Of a stretch of DNA of 64,000 bases, positions 27,078 to 37,053 are shown piece by piece. The notes under the pieces are model-generated. The model made no database searches. It worked only from the letters and a program-made list of their open reading frames with translations, and was not told the origin of the DNA. Source of the stretch: Streptomyces sp. MMBL 11-1 (GTDB taxonomy: Bacteria > Actinomycetota > Actinomycetes > Streptomycetales > Streptomycetaceae); contig NZ_CP117709.1 of NCBI RefSeq assembly GCF_028622875.1, forward strand, positions 6,079,001-6,143,000. The letters are read 5' to 3'. The position numbers and the translations under genes are program-made. Positions within the stretch are counted from its first letter, which is position 1, and the number at the start of each line of letters is the position of its first letter.

Positions 27078-30000
27078 GTGGCTAAGGTCCGGGTATATGA
27101 ACTCGCCAAGGAGTTCGGCGTGGAGAGCAAGGTCGTCATGGCCAAGCTCCAAGAACTCGGTGAGTTCGTCCGTTCGGCGTCCTCGACGATCGAGGCGCCG
27201 GTTGTACGTAAGTTGACCGACGCACTGCAGGGGCCCGGCGGCAACGCCGGCAAGTCCGCTGCCAAGCCCGGTGCGCCCCGCAAGGCGGCGCCCGTGAAGC
27301 CCGCAGCGCCCTCCCCGGCCGCTGCGGCACGTCCCGCTGCCCCGAAGCCCGGCGCACCGGCTCCCAAGCCGGCCGAGGCCCCGAGCAGCACCCCGGCGGC
27401 GCCCTCCGCGCCGTCGGCGGGCCCCCGTCCGGGCCCGAAGCCCGCGCCGAAGGCGGCCCCGGTGACCCCGGTCCCGGCCGCCGAGTTCTCGGCTCCGGCT
27501 CCGGCCCAGCCGGCTGCCCCGCAGCAGCCCCAGGCCCCGCGTCCCGCGGCTGCCACCCCGGGCCCCCGCCCCGCGCCCGCCCGTCCGGCTCCGGCCGGCG
27601 GTCAGCGCGACGGTGGCCAGCGCGACGGTGGCCAGCGTGACGGCGGCCGTGGCGGCGAGCGTGGCGGCGACCGCCCCGCACGTCCCGCGGGCCAGGGCGC
27701 CCCGCGCCCCGGTGGCGCCCGTCCGGCCGGTCCCCGTCCGGGCAACAACCCCTTCACCTCCGGCGGTTCCACCGGCATGGCGCGCCCCGGCGCGCCTCGT
27801 CCCGGCGGTGCCCCGCGCCCCGGTGGCGGCTCGGAGCGCCCCGGCGCCCCGCGTCCCCAGGGCAGTGGCCCCGGCGGCGCCCCGCGTCCGCAGGGCGGTC
27901 AGGGTCAGGGCGGTGCCCGTCCCACTCCGGGCGGCATGCCCCGCCCGCAGGCTCCGCGTCCCGGCGGCGGCCCCGCCGGTAACCGTCCGAACCCGGGCAT
28001 GATGCCGCAGCGTCCCGCCGCGGGCCCGCGTCCCGGCGGTGGCCCCGGCGCGGGCCGTGGTCCCGGTGGCGGTGGCGGTCGTCCCGGCGGTGCCGGTGGC
28101 GGCGGTCGTCCCGGTGGCGGCGGCTTCGCGGGTCGTCCCGGTGGCGGCGGCGGTGGCGGCTTCGCCGGCCGTCCGGCCGGTCCCGGTGGCGGCGGCGGTG
28201 CCGGTCGTCCCGGTGGCGGCGGCGGCTTCGGCGGTCGTCCCGGCTTCGGTGGCCGTCCCGGCGGCCCCGGTGCCCGCGGTGGCACCCAGGGTGCGTTCGG
28301 CCGTCCCGGCGGTCCCGCGCGTCGTGGTCGCAAGTCGAAGCGGCAGAGGCGCCAGGAGTACGAGTCCATGCAGGCCCCGTCGGTGGGCGGCGTCATGCTG
28401 CCCCGCGGCAACGGGCAGGCTGTGCGGCTGTCCCGCGGTGCTTCCCTCACGGACTTCGCGGAGAAGATCAACGCGAACCCGGCGTCGCTCGTCGGCGTGA
28501 TGATGAACCTCGGCGAGATGGTCACCGCGACGCAGTCCGTCCCCGACGAGACGCTGCGGCTGCTCGCGGAGGAGATGAACTTCGTCCTCGAGATCGTCAG
28601 CCCCGAGGAGGAGGACCGCGAGCTGCTCGAGTCCTTCGACATCGAGTTCGGCGAGGACGAGGGCGGCGAAGAGGCCCTGGTCTCGCGTCCGCCGGTCGTG
28701 ACCGTCATGGGTCACGTCGACCACGGTAAGACCCGACTGCTGGACGCGATCCGCAAGACGAACGTCGTCGCGGGCGAGGCCGGCGGCATCACGCAGCACA
28801 TCGGTGCCTACCAGGTCGGTGCCGAGGTCAACGGCGAGGACCGCCGTATCACCTTCATCGACACCCCGGGTCACGAGGCGTTCACCGCCATGCGTGCGCG
28901 TGGTGCGAAGTCCACCGACATCGCGATCCTCGTGGTGGCGGCGAACGACGGTGTGATGCCCCAGACCATCGAGGCGCTGAACCACGCCAAGGCGGCCGAG
29001 GTGCCGATCGTGGTCGCGGTCAACAAGATCGACGTCGAGGGTGCCGACCCGACCAAGGTGCGCGGTCAGCTCACCGAGTTCGGTCTGGTGGCCGAGGAGT
29101 ACGGCGGCGACACGATGTTCGTCGACATCTCCGCCAAGCAGGGCCTCAACATCGAGGCTCTTCTGGAGGCCGTCGTCCTCACCGCCGACGCCTCGCTCGA
29201 CCTGCGGGCCAACCCGGAGCAGGACGCGCAGGGTATTGCGATCGAGTCCCACCTCGACCGCGGTCGCGGTGCGGTCTCGACCGTCCTGGTCCAGCGCGGA
29301 ACGCTGCGCATCGGTGACACGGTGGTCGTCGGCGACGCGTACGGCCGTGTCCGGGCGATGCTCGACGACAACGGTCAGAACGTCCAGGAGGCGGGTCCCT
29401 CGACCCCCGTCCTGGTGCTCGGTCTCACCAACGTCCCGGGCGCCGGCGACAACCTCCTGGTCGTCGACGAGGACCGTACGGCCCGGCAGATCGCCGAGAA
29501 GCGTGCCGCCCGTGAGCGCAACGCCAACTTCGCCCGCAAGGGTGTCCGGTTCTCCCTGGAGAACCTGGACGAGGCGCTCAAGGCCGGCCTGGTCCAGGAG
29601 CTCAACCTCATCATCAAGGGCGACGCGTCCGGTTCGGTGGAGGCTCTCGAGTCCTCGCTGCTCCAGCTCGACGTCGGCGAAGAGGTCGACATCCGGATCC
29701 TGCACCGCGGTGTGGGTGCGGTCACCGAGTCGGACATCAACCTGGCGACCGGCTCCGACGCTATCGTGATCGGCTTCAACGTGCGCGCCGCAGGGCGCGC
29801 CGAGCAGATGGCCGAGCGCGAGGGCGTGGACGTCCGGTACTACTCGGTCATCTACCAGGCGATCGAAGAGATCGAAGCGGCCCTCAAGGGCATGCTCAAG
29901 CCGGAGTACGAAGAGGTCGAGCTCGGCACGGCGGAGATCCGCGAGATCTTCCGCTCGTCCAAGCTGGGCAACATCGCCGGTGTGCTGGTCCGCTCCGGCG

Positions 30001-30209
30001 AGGTCAAGCGCAACACCAAGGCGCGCCTGCTGCGCGATGGCAAGGTCATCGCGGAGAGCCTCAACATCTCCGGTCTGCGCCGCTTCAAGGACGACGTCAC
30101 CGAGATCCGCGAAGGCTTCGAGGGCGGTATCAACCTCGGAAACTTCAACGACATCAAGATCGACGACGTCATCGCGACGTACGAGATGCGCGAGAAGCCG
30201 CGAGGCTGA
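27078..30209 (+). CDS. infB: Translation initiation factor IF-2
   Basis: IF-2 is the GTPase that brings initiator tRNA to the ribosome. The protein has 1043 residues. A first IF2_N domain ([22 protein letters not shown]) is followed by about 370 residues of Pro/Ala then Gly/Arg/Pro low-complexity sequence, including three QRDGG repeats near residue 180. A second IF2_N domain ([20 protein letters not shown]) precedes the G domain, with GHVDHGKT at about residue 545, DTPGHEAF and NKID. The C-terminal domains II-IV are complete. Long disordered N-termini are normal in Streptomyces. GTG 27078 has AAGGAG at good spacing. An unusual mini-ORF repeat lies in its leader. Confidence 0.97.
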   Translation: MAKVRVYELAKEFGVESKVVMAKLQELGEFVRSASSTIEAPVVRKLTDALQGPGGNAGKSAAKPGAPRKAAPVKPAAPSPAAAARPAAPKPGAPAPKPAEAPSSTPAAPSAPSAGPRPGPKPAPKAAPVTPVPAAEFSAPAPAQPAAPQQPQAPRPAAATPGPRPAPARPAPAGGQRDGGQRDGGQRDGGRGGERGGDRPARPAGQGAPRPGGARPAGPRPGNNPFTSGGSTGMARPGAPRPGGAPRPGGGSERPGAPRPQGSGPGGAPRPQGGQGQGGARPTPGGMPRPQAPRPGGGPAGNRPNPGMMPQRPAAGPRPGGGPGAGRGPGGGGGRPGGAGGGGRPGGGGFAGRPGGGGGGGFAGRPAGPGGGGGAGRPGGGGGFGGRPGFGGRPGGPGARGGTQGAFGRPGGPARRGRKSKRQRRQEYESMQAPSVGGVMLPRGNGQAVRLSRGASLTDFAEKINANPASLVGVMMNLGEMVTATQSVPDETLRLLAEEMNFVLEIVSPEEEDRELLESFDIEFGEDEGGEEALVSRPPVVTVMGHVDHGKTRLLDAIRKTNVVAGEAGGITQHIGAYQVGAEVNGEDRRITFIDTPGHEAFTAMRARGAKSTDIAILVVAANDGVMPQTIEALNHAKAAEVPIVVAVNKIDVEGADPTKVRGQLTEFGLVAEEYGGDTMFVDISAKQGLNIEALLEAVVLTADASLDLRANPEQDAQGIAIESHLDRGRGAVSTVLVQRGTLRIGDTVVVGDAYGRVRAMLDDNGQNVQEAGPSTPVLVLGLTNVPGAGDNLLVVDEDRTARQIAEKRAARERNANFARKGVRFSLENLDEALKAGLVQELNLIIKGDASGSVEALESSLLQLDVGEEVDIRILHRGVGAVTESDINLATGSDAIVIGFNVRAAGRAEQMAEREGVDVRYYSVIYQAIEEIEAALKGMLKPEYEEVELGTAEIREIFRSSKLGNIAGVLVRSGEVKRNTKARLLRDGKVIAESLNISGLRRFKDDVTEIREGFEGGINLGNFNDIKIDDVIATYEMREKPRG

Positions 30210-30253
30210 TCAACTCTCGGGTCCGCGAGGACCCGGAGGGATTCGGAAAGGGT

Positions 30254-30271
30254 CCGGGAGTTCGCTCCCGG
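30254..30271. terminator. UUCG-loop hairpin after infB
   Basis: CCGGGAG (30254-30260) and CTCCCGG (30265-30271) close a TTCG loop and are followed by a C-rich run. It lies 45 bases after the infB stop. It may end or attenuate transcription or act as an RNA-stabilising hairpin within the operon. Confidence 0.5.
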
Positions 30272-30297
30272 CCCCCCTCCACCACGGTCGGGGCCGG

Positions 30298-30320
30298 TCG
30301 ACGGGTCGTATTTCCGTCGA
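30298..30320. other. Inverted repeat upstream of ylxP
   Basis: TCGACGG (30298-30304) and CCGTCGA (30314-30320) flank nine bases in the 199-base infB-ylxP gap. It could be a second leader hairpin or an operator. Confidence 0.35.
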
Positions 30321-30408
30321 TCGGCTCCGGCCGTTCCGGTACGGTTTGGATGTCCCCGGCAAGCTCTGGCGGGGCACGAACCCGAACCGGCGGGACATCC
30401 GGACACAC

Positions 30409-30702
30409 ATGTATGTGGGGACCCTGTCCTTCGATCTGCTCCTCGGCGACGTACGGTCGTTGAAGGAGAAGCGTTCCGTCGTCCGCCCGATCGTCGCCGA
30501 GCTCCAGCGCAAGTACGCGGTGAGCGCGGCCGAGACCGGCGGACAGAATCTCCACCGCAGGGCCGAGATCGGCCTTGCCGTGGTCTCCGGTGACACCGGA
30601 CACCTCACGGACGTACTGGACCGCTGCGAACGGCTGGTCGCAGGACGCCCCGAGGTGGAGCTGCTGTCGGTGAGACGGCGGCTGCACAGTGACGAAGACT
30701 GA
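30409..30702 (+). CDS. ylxP: YlxP/DUF503 family protein
   Basis: The 97-residue protein, MYVGTLSFDLLLGDVRSLKEKRSVVRP, matches the DUF503 family. The family occurs between infB and rbfA in many Gram-positive bacteria and is proposed to assist 30S assembly. I use ATG 30409. The ribosome-binding site is weak (CGGGA), and the frame runs open upstream through the infB overlap, so a different start cannot be excluded. It is followed closely by rbfA. Confidence 0.88.
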   Translation: MYVGTLSFDLLLGDVRSLKEKRSVVRPIVAELQRKYAVSAAETGGQNLHRRAEIGLAVVSGDTGHLTDVLDRCERLVAGRPEVELLSVRRRLHSDED

Positions 30703-30738
30703 CAGTCGAGCGAAATCAGAAGGAAGAGTGACGGACCG

Positions 30739-31227
30739 GTGACCGACAACGCGCGGGCCCGCAAGCTGGCCGATCGCATCCAGGTCGTGGTCGCGGAGAC
30801 CCTGGACCGGCGAATCAAGGATCCGCGGCTGGGATTCGTGACGATCACGGACGCCCGGGTCACCGGCGACCTGCGGGAGGCCACGGTCTTCTACACGGTC
30901 TACGGCGACGACGAGGAGCGCGCGGCCTCCGCCGCGGCGCTGGAGAGCGCCAAGGGCGTCCTCCGTACCGAGGTCGGCCGGCAGACCGGGGTCAGGTTCA
31001 CGCCGAGCCTGGCCTTTGTCCCGGATGCCCTCCCGGACAACGCCCGCACCATCGAGGACCTCCTCGACAAGGCGCGGGCCAAGGACGCGGAGGTGCGCCA
31101 GGTGTCCACGGGCGCGCAGTACGCCGGCGACGCCGACCCGTACCGCAAGCCCGAGGACGAGGACGAGGAGACCGGGACCGGGACCGACGGATCCTCCGGG
31201 AAGAACGAGGGCCCGGCCTCCGCATGA
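30739..31227 (+). CDS. rbfA: Ribosome-binding factor A
   Basis: RbfA is a KH-fold factor for 16S rRNA and 30S maturation. The 162-residue protein begins [42 protein letters not shown], the family core. It ends in an acidic, disordered tail of about 50 residues ([14 protein letters not shown]). GTG 30739 has a purine-rich AAGGAAG somewhat far upstream. Its stop overlaps truB as ATGA (31224-31227), giving translational coupling. Confidence 0.95.
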   Translation: MTDNARARKLADRIQVVVAETLDRRIKDPRLGFVTITDARVTGDLREATVFYTVYGDDEERAASAAALESAKGVLRTEVGRQTGVRFTPSLAFVPDALPDNARTIEDLLDKARAKDAEVRQVSTGAQYAGDADPYRKPEDEDEETGTGTDGSSGKNEGPASA

Positions 31228-32123
31228 CCGAGCAGACCACCACGCCGGACGGTCTTGTCATCGTCGACAAGCCGTCCGGCTTCACTTCGCACGACGTCGT
31301 CGCCAAGATGCGCGGCATCGCCCGGACCCGGCGGGTCGGCCACGCCGGCACGCTGGACCCCATGGCGACCGGCGTCCTCGTGCTCGGGGTCCAGCGGGCC
31401 ACCAAGCTGCTGGGCCACCTCGCCCTGACCGAGAAGGAGTACCTCGGCACGATCCGGCTCGGCCAGGACACCGTCACCGACGACGCCGAGGGCGAGATCA
31501 CCTCGTCCACCGACGCCTCCGGTGTGACCCGGGAGTCCATCGACGCCGGGGTGGCCGCACTGACCGGACGGATCATGCAGGTCCCGTCCAAGGTCAGCGC
31601 CATCAAGATCAACGGCAAGCGGTCCTACGCGCGGGTGCGCGGCGGCGAGGAGTTCGAGATCCCGGCCCGTCCGGTGACCGTCTCCTCCTTCCGCGTCTAC
31701 GACGTCCGTGAGGCCGTCGCCGAGGACGGCACCCCCGTCCTCGACCTGGTCGTCTCCGTCGTCTGCTCCTCGGGGACGTACATCCGCGCCATCGCCCGCG
31801 ACCTCGGCGCCGGGCTCGGCGTCGGCGGCCACCTGACCGCGCTGCGCCGCACCCGGGTCGGCCCCTACGGGCTGGACAGGGCACGGACGCTCGACCAGCA
31901 CCAGCAGGAGCTGACCGTGATGCCGGTCGCCGAGGCGGCGGCCTCCGCGTTCCCCCGCTGGGACGTGGACGACAAGCGCGCCAAGCTGCTCCTCAACGGC
32001 GTACGGCTGGACATGCCCGCGTACCCGCCGGGGCCGGTCGCGGTCTTCGGGCCCGACGGCGCGTTCCTCGTGCTCGTCGAGGAGGAGAAGGGCAAGGCCA
32101 AGAGCCTCGCCGTCTTCGCCTGA
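31224..32123 (+). CDS. truB: tRNA pseudouridine-55 synthase
   Basis: TruB makes pseudouridine 55 in the T-loop of tRNAs. The 299-residue protein has the [11 protein letters not shown] start motif and [12 protein letters not shown] with the catalytic Asp 45. It also has the [20 protein letters not shown] substrate loop and [16 protein letters not shown]-terminal domain follows. It overlaps rbfA by four bases. A terminator-like hairpin lies 142 bases after the stop. Confidence 0.96.
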   Translation: MTEQTTTPDGLVIVDKPSGFTSHDVVAKMRGIARTRRVGHAGTLDPMATGVLVLGVQRATKLLGHLALTEKEYLGTIRLGQDTVTDDAEGEITSSTDASGVTRESIDAGVAALTGRIMQVPSKVSAIKINGKRSYARVRGGEEFEIPARPVTVSSFRVYDVREAVAEDGTPVLDLVVSVVCSSGTYIRAIARDLGAGLGVGGHLTALRRTRVGPYGLDRARTLDQHQQELTVMPVAEAAASAFPRWDVDDKRAKLLLNGVRLDMPAYPPGPVAVFGPDGAFLVLVEEEKGKAKSLAVFA

Positions 32124-32264
32124 GCCGGTACGCCCGGCGCCTCGCGTCCGAGCCCTGCGCCCCGCGTCCGAGCCCGGGCCCCGGGCCCGCCGTGCCCCGG
32201 GCCCGCCGTGCCGCGCACCGGTGGCGTTCCCGCGTCCGGACCGCGCCCGCTACGGCGGGTCATG

Positions 32265-32306
32265 CGTGGGGCGGGCACCCATGCCCCGCCCGGTGCCCGC
32301 CCCACG
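32265..32306. terminator. Terminator after truB
   Basis: Fifteen-base perfect arms, CGTGGGGCGGGCACC (32265-32279) and GGTGCCCGCCCCACG (32292-32306), surround a twelve-base loop. This probably ends the rimP-to-truB transcript. Confidence 0.75.
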
Positions 32307-32348
32307 TTCCCCTCCCCGGGACCATCCCTGCTCCCCGGGGGACACGCC

Positions 32349-32383
32349 TATTCACCCCATTGGACGGGCGCTCGGAGTGAATA
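32349..32383. promoter_or_regulatory. Spaced dyad upstream of the STAND-like gene
   Basis: TATTCAC (32349-32355) and GTGAATA (32377-32383) are perfect inverted arms, 28 bases centre to centre. They are conspicuous as AT-rich words in very GC-rich DNA, about 70 bases before the next start codon. This is a candidate operator. Confidence 0.35.
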
Positions 32384-32452
32384 CCGGGGGCGTGGGGGGC
32401 GCTTTCCCCGTCCGCGCGCTCCCGGAGATCTCCGGCGGCCTAACGTCGCACC

Positions 32453-35400
32453 ATGGGCAGTGGGGACCGGTCGAAACTGGTAAGAATCTGTGATCAGGCC
32501 GGCCGGCCGCGAGGGACGGGATTCGTCGCGGACGACCGCGGCACGGTCATCACCGCCCATCAGGCCGTGACCGCCCCGGGCCCGCTTCTCCTGCACGGCA
32601 CCGGCGGCCGCACCTGTACCGTCGCCCCCGACGACATCACCGCGCTGCCCGCCCTCGGCCTCGCCCTCCTGCGCACCGGCGACCCCGACGTCCTCGACGC
32701 GGAGCCCCTGCCCATCGCCGCCCGCGACCTCGCGGAGCCCGGCGGTTACGTGGACATCGCCGCCCACGGGCGGCGCGAGGCCCGGGTGCTCGGCACCACC
32801 CCCGCCACCTACACCACGGCGGACGGCGTCGGACACCCGGTCCCCGCCGCCCTGGAGCTGGCCCTCGGCACCGACGGCCGGGACGCCCTGCGCTCCGGGG
32901 GCGCGGCCATCGGCGGACCCGTTTTCGACCCGGCCACCGGCGCGGTCGTCGGGATCCTCTGCACCGCCCTCACGGCCCCGCACGAGGCGGCGGGCCTCGC
33001 GCTCCCGATCGTCCGGGGCGCGGAGGGGGCGCTGGACGCCCTGCTGCGCCGCAACGCCACCGCCGCCCCCGCCTACGGCCCCGACCTCAACCTCGCCGGG
33101 GCCCTCCAGCTCACCGCCACCTCCGTAGGTTCGGCGGACGGCCCGCGAGCCCGCACCGCCCCCGTCGAGCGCGCCGACGTCCACGCCGAGCTCGCCGCCT
33201 TCGCCGCCGGCACGGGCCTGGTCCTCGGCCTCGTCGGAGCACCCGGCACCGGCCGCACCACCGAGCTGGCCGCCCTCGCGGAGCGCCGCGCGAACGGCGC
33301 CGCGCCCGCCCCCACGCTCTGGCTGCGCGGCGCCGACCTGCTGGCCGACGACACCTCGATCGCGGACGCCGCGAGCCGGGCGCTCACCCGCGCCGCCCGG
33401 ATCGTCGCCGCCGCCGGGGCGCGCGGCGACATGAGCATCGTCACCCCGGAGCGCGTCGCCGGGCTCGCCGCGGACGCCGGGCATCCGCTCCTGGTGGTCC
33501 TCGACGGCCCCGAGGAGATGGAGCCGCTCCTGGCCCACCGGCTCGCCGACTGGACGGCCGGCACCGCCGTCTGGCTGCGCGAGCAGGGCGTCCGGCTCGT
33601 CGTGGCCTGCCGTCCCGAGCACTGGGAGACCGCGGGCGCCCTCTACCCGCCGGGCGCCCTGCACCGCCCGCACCGCCCCGCCCGCCGGCTGCCGCCCGCC
33701 CTGCGCCTGGGCGACCTCACCCCCGAGCAGGCCGAGCGGGCCAAGGAGGCCTACGGCATCCCGCCCGCCGCCCTCGCCCCCGGCCACGACCGGCACCCGC
33801 TCACGCTGAGGCTCCTCGCCGAGGTCCGCGCCGCACTGCCGCCCGGCGTACCCGGCTGCCCGGACACCGAGGACGTCTTCGGCGCCCACCTCGACCTGCT
33901 CTGCGTGCGCGTCGCCGTCCGGATCGCCGCCGCCGCCGACGAACAGCCCCGCGGCGCCGCCGTACGCCGGCTCGCCGCCGGGGTGGCGGGCCAGGTCCAC
34001 GAGGCGGCCCGCCGCTGCCTGGGTCCCGGCCAGGGCGAGCTGGACCGGGCGGCGTTCGAGGAGATCTTCCCCTGGCGCACCGGCTGGGCCTCCGCCGTCC
34101 TCACCGAGGGCCTCCTCGTCCCCGCCGGGGCGGGCTACCGCTTCGCCCACGAGGAGCTCGGCGACTGGGTGCAGGGCGCCCACCTCGACCTGGACGCTGC
34201 CCTGCGCTCCCTGGTGCACCGCTGGCACCGGGGGAGCGGCGGCCCGGACCGGGCGCCGCACCCCCCTGCCGTCGGTGAACCCCGCAGTCTGCCGGTGCCC
34301 CGGCACCGCATCGGACCGGTGATCCAGGCCATGGTGCTCCTCGGCCGCCGCCAGGGCACGGCCGCGCTCGCGCACCGGATGGCCGACCTGATCGAGGCGC
34401 TGGACCGGCTGCGGACCGACGAGGGCCCGCGCGACGGGGACGCCGCCTGGTGGGCGGCCCACCTGCTGGGCGGCAGCCTGCTGCGGGTGCCCGACGCCCG
34501 CCCGTACCTCGGCGTCCTGCGCGTTCTCGCCGGCCGCATCACCCGCCACTCCGCCGCCCCCGACGGACCCGGGGGCCTCGGGGCGTACGGGGAGTTCGGT
34601 CCCTGGTTCTGGCGGCGACTGCGCCTCCCCGAGGAGGACCGGATCGACCTGCTCCGGCGTCTCGTGCCCGCCGACGGGCTGCCCCGCACCGACGGCGACG
34701 AACGCTATCTGGACGCGGTCGCCCGCCGCCTCGCCCTCGACGCCCCGGCCGTGCAGCCGCTGCTGTGCCGCTGGTTCACCGACGAACGTCCGCTGCTCGT
34801 GGGCCCCGACGCCCCGGACGTCCCGCTGCGCCCCACGGTCGCCGCCGCCGCGCAGGCCCTGCTGTACGCCCGCCGCGACCTCGCCCCCGACGACCTGGCC
34901 GACGCGCTGATCGCCACCCCGCACCAGCGCGCCGGGGAGCTGCTGCTCGCCCTCGCCGAGGACGAGCCCACCGCGCTCTGCCGGGCCGTGGAGCGCTGGG
35001 CCCGCGACGAGGACCGCCCGGCCCGCCGCGCCGCCGCCGCCCACTACGCCGGACTCCTCCAGCCGCGGGTCACCGCCGAGGGCGACCGGGCCCTGCTGCG
35101 CTCCGCCGCTCTCGTGCTGCTGGACCGCCCCGACGACGCCGCCCTGCACGCCGCCGCCCTCACCCTCCTCGTCCGCGACCCGGTGGCCGGGGAGCGCCAT
35201 CTCCCGGCTGCCCTGCGCGCGTTCGCCGCCGGAGACCCCCGGCTGTCCGTCGAGCTGCTCGCCGAGGTGTTCCCCGCCCACCAGGAGCCGGTCCTCGCCG
35301 CTCTCCGCGCCCGTCTCGCCCGCCCCGGGGACGGTGGGGGCGCGGTGCTGCGGGCGCTGGCCGGACTCGACACGCCCGCGCTCGCGCTGCACGTCGCCGG

Positions 35401-36004
35401 TCTCGTACGGGAGTACATCGACGCCCATCCCCAGGACGGCACGCACGCCGCCGAGTACGTCGACCTCCGCCTGGAGCACGGTCCCGCGGCCCGGGCACTG
35501 CTCCTGCCCCTGGTGACCGGGCTGCTGCGGGACCGCCCCGCACCGCCGCCGGTGCGCGCCGCGCTCGCCCGGGTCCTCGCCGGAGCCGGGAGCGCCGCGT
35601 CCCGGCCGCTGCGGGCGGAGCTGCTGGAGGTCCTGCTGGAGTTCGAGCAGGTCACCGGCCGGGACCCGGATGTGCTGGAAGCCCTCCTGCGGGCCGCGGC
35701 CGAGGGCTCGGAACGCCGCCCGGAGATCCGTACGCGCGCGCTCGTGCACCGCACCGGGATGCTGCTGGTCCGCACCCCCGAAGGCGCCGCCCGCTTTGAC
35801 CGGGGCCTGGTCGAACTCGCCCGGGACGTGCCCGGATTCGCCGCCCTCGTCACCCGCTGGCTGGCCGACGCCCCCCAGGAGTGGGCGGCGGTCGTGGGCC
35901 CGAGCGCCCGGCGCACGGTCGAGGCGTTGGAGACATCACGTCAGCCGATGCCGATGCCGATGCAGGCGGCGGGACGTGAGCATGGCAGTCTTAGACCTGC
36001 GTAA
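32453..36004 (+). CDS. Degenerate trypsin-like domain fused to a STAND-like NTPase and helical repeats
   Basis: The protein has 1183 residues. Residues 1-210 follow a trypsin-like protease fold (GTGFVADDRGTVITAHQAV). His 36 is kept, but the catalytic Asp position is Gly (PALGLALL, about 69) and the GxSGGP Ser is Ile (AAIGGPVF, residue 153), so the domain should be inactive. A P-loop domain follows with GAPGTGRT (262-269; Arg where Lys is normal) and VVLDGPEEM as Walker B. The last ~650 residues are Ala/Leu/Arg-rich helical repeats (HEAT/TPR-like). This resembles actinobacterial trypsin-STAND proteins of suspected conflict or signalling function. There is no ribosome-binding site; TAACGT at 32441 suggests a leaderless start. 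It sits between truB and ribF on the same strand. Confidence 0.7.
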   Translation: MGSGDRSKLVRICDQAGRPRGTGFVADDRGTVITAHQAVTAPGPLLLHGTGGRTCTVAPDDITALPALGLALLRTGDPDVLDAEPLPIAARDLAEPGGYVDIAAHGRREARVLGTTPATYTTADGVGHPVPAALELALGTDGRDALRSGGAAIGGPVFDPATGAVVGILCTALTAPHEAAGLALPIVRGAEGALDALLRRNATAAPAYGPDLNLAGALQLTATSVGSADGPRARTAPVERADVHAELAAFAAGTGLVLGLVGAPGTGRTTELAALAERRANGAAPAPTLWLRGADLLADDTSIADAASRALTRAARIVAAAGARGDMSIVTPERVAGLAADAGHPLLVVLDGPEEMEPLLAHRLADWTAGTAVWLREQGVRLVVACRPEHWETAGALYPPGALHRPHRPARRLPPALRLGDLTPEQAERAKEAYGIPPAALAPGHDRHPLTLRLLAEVRAALPPGVPGCPDTEDVFGAHLDLLCVRVAVRIAAAADEQPRGAAVRRLAAGVAGQVHEAARRCLGPGQGELDRAAFEEIFPWRTGWASAVLTEGLLVPAGAGYRFAHEELGDWVQGAHLDLDAALRSLVHRWHRGSGGPDRAPHPPAVGEPRSLPVPRHRIGPVIQAMVLLGRRQGTAALAHRMADLIEALDRLRTDEGPRDGDAAWWAAHLLGGSLLRVPDARPYLGVLRVLAGRITRHSAAPDGPGGLGAYGEFGPWFWRRLRLPEEDRIDLLRRLVPADGLPRTDGDERYLDAVARRLALDAPAVQPLLCRWFTDERPLLVGPDAPDVPLRPTVAAAAQALLYARRDLAPDDLADALIATPHQRAGELLLALAEDEPTALCRAVERWARDEDRPARRAAAAHYAGLLQPRVTAEGDRALLRSAALVLLDRPDDAALHAAALTLLVRDPVAGERHLPAALRAFAAGDPRLSVELLAEVFPAHQEPVLAALRARLARPGDGGGAVLRALAGLDTPALALHVAGLVREYIDAHPQDGTHAAEYVDLRLEHGPAARALLLPLVTGLLRDRPAPPPVRAALARVLAGAGSAASRPLRAELLEVLLEFEQVTGRDPDVLEALLRAAAEGSERRPEIRTRALVHRTGMLLVRTPEGAARFDRGLVELARDVPGFAALVTRWLADAPQEWAAVVGPSARRTVEALETSRQPMPMPMQAAGREHGSLRPA

Positions 36005-36047
36005 TCGACATACACACGTACACAGGTTCGGGCGAGGAGCGGTCACA

Positions 36048-37004
36048 GTGCAGTGCTGGCGTGGCTTGGAGGACATCCCCCAGGACTGGGGGCGCAGCGT
36101 CGTCACCATCGGCTCCTACGACGGCGTGCACCGCGGACACCAGCTGATCATCGGCCGGGCCGTCGAGCGCGCCCGTGAGCTGGGCGTTCCCTCCGTCGTC
36201 GTCACCTTCGACCCGCACCCCAGCGAGGTCGTCCGCCCCGGCAGCCACCCGCCGCTGCTCGCCCCGCACCACCGCCGCGCCGAGCTGATGGCGCAGCTGG
36301 GCGTGGACGCCCTGCTGATCCTGCCGTTCACCGCCGAGTTCTCCAAGCTGTCGCCCGCCGACTTCATCGCGAAGGTCCTCGTCGACCGGCTGCACGCCAA
36401 GGCCGTCATCGAGGGTCCCAACTTCCGCTTCGGCCACAAGGCCGCGGGGAACGTCGCGCTGCTGACCGAGCTGGGCGCCACCTACGACTACACCGTCGAG
36501 GTCATCGACCTGTACGTCACCGGCGAGGCGGGCGGCGGACAGCCGTTCTCCTCCACGCTCACCCGCCGGCTCGTCGCCGAGGGTGACGTCGCCGGCGCCG
36601 CCGAGATCCTCGGCCGCCCGCACCGGGTCGAGGGCATCGTGGTGCGTGGCGCGCAGCGCGGCCGGGAGCTGGGCTTCCCGACGGCCAACGTCGAGACCCT
36701 GCCGCACACCGCGATCCCCGCCGACGGCGTCTACGCAGGCTGGCTGGAGGTGGCCGGCGAGTCGATGCCCGCCGCGATCTCCGTGGGGACGAACCCGCAG
36801 TTCGACGCCGTCGACCGGACCGTCGAGGCGTACGCCATCGACCGCGTCGACCTCGACCTGTACGGGCTGCACGTGGCCGTCGACTTCCTCGCGTACGTCC
36901 GGGGCATGCTGAAGTTCGACTCCATCGACGACCTCCTGGTCGCCATGGCCGCCGATGTGAAGCGCGCCGCCGAGCTGACCGCCGCGTACGACGGCACCCA
37001 CTGA
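36048..37004 (+). CDS. ribF: Bifunctional riboflavin kinase/FAD synthetase
   Basis: The enzyme makes FMN from riboflavin and then FAD. The N-terminal adenylyltransferase domain has GSYDGVHRGHQLII and the C-terminal flavokinase domain has GRELGFPTANV. The length of 318 residues is normal. GTG 36048 has GAGGAG eight bases upstream; the open frame from 35670 only overlaps the previous gene. ribF commonly follows truB in bacteria. Here the long STAND-like gene separates them. Confidence 0.95.
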   Translation: MQCWRGLEDIPQDWGRSVVTIGSYDGVHRGHQLIIGRAVERARELGVPSVVVTFDPHPSEVVRPGSHPPLLAPHHRRAELMAQLGVDALLILPFTAEFSKLSPADFIAKVLVDRLHAKAVIEGPNFRFGHKAAGNVALLTELGATYDYTVEVIDLYVTGEAGGGQPFSSTLTRRLVAEGDVAGAAEILGRPHRVEGIVVRGAQRGRELGFPTANVETLPHTAIPADGVYAGWLEVAGESMPAAISVGTNPQFDAVDRTVEAYAIDRVDLDLYGLHVAVDFLAYVRGMLKFDSIDDLLVAMAADVKRAAELTAAYDGTH

Positions 37005-37053
37005 CGTACCCCTCGGCCGTGCGCCGCGCCCGGGGACGACGGATGCTGACAGG

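Larger units (their letters stand above)
32124..32452. other. 329-base gene-free gap after truB
   Basis: I see no gene. The gap holds two short direct-repeat pairs. GCGTCCGAGCCC is repeated near 32145 and 32164, and CCGGGCCCGCCGTGCC is repeated near 32180 and 32196. It also holds a strong terminator hairpin (32265-32306), a spaced dyad (32349-32383) and a -10-like TAACGT at 32441-32446, just before the next gene. Confidence 0.6.

Noticed and set aside
27136..28708. Minus-strand and alternate-frame ORFs opposite the infB low-complexity region
   Set aside because: They mirror the Gly/Pro/Arg repeats of IF-2 and show no independent start signal.
30728..30742. Mini-ORF GTG-ACG-GAC-CGG-TGA overlapping the rbfA start
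   Set aside because: The AAGGAAG is too close to it and too far from the rbfA start to favour either. Probably chance.
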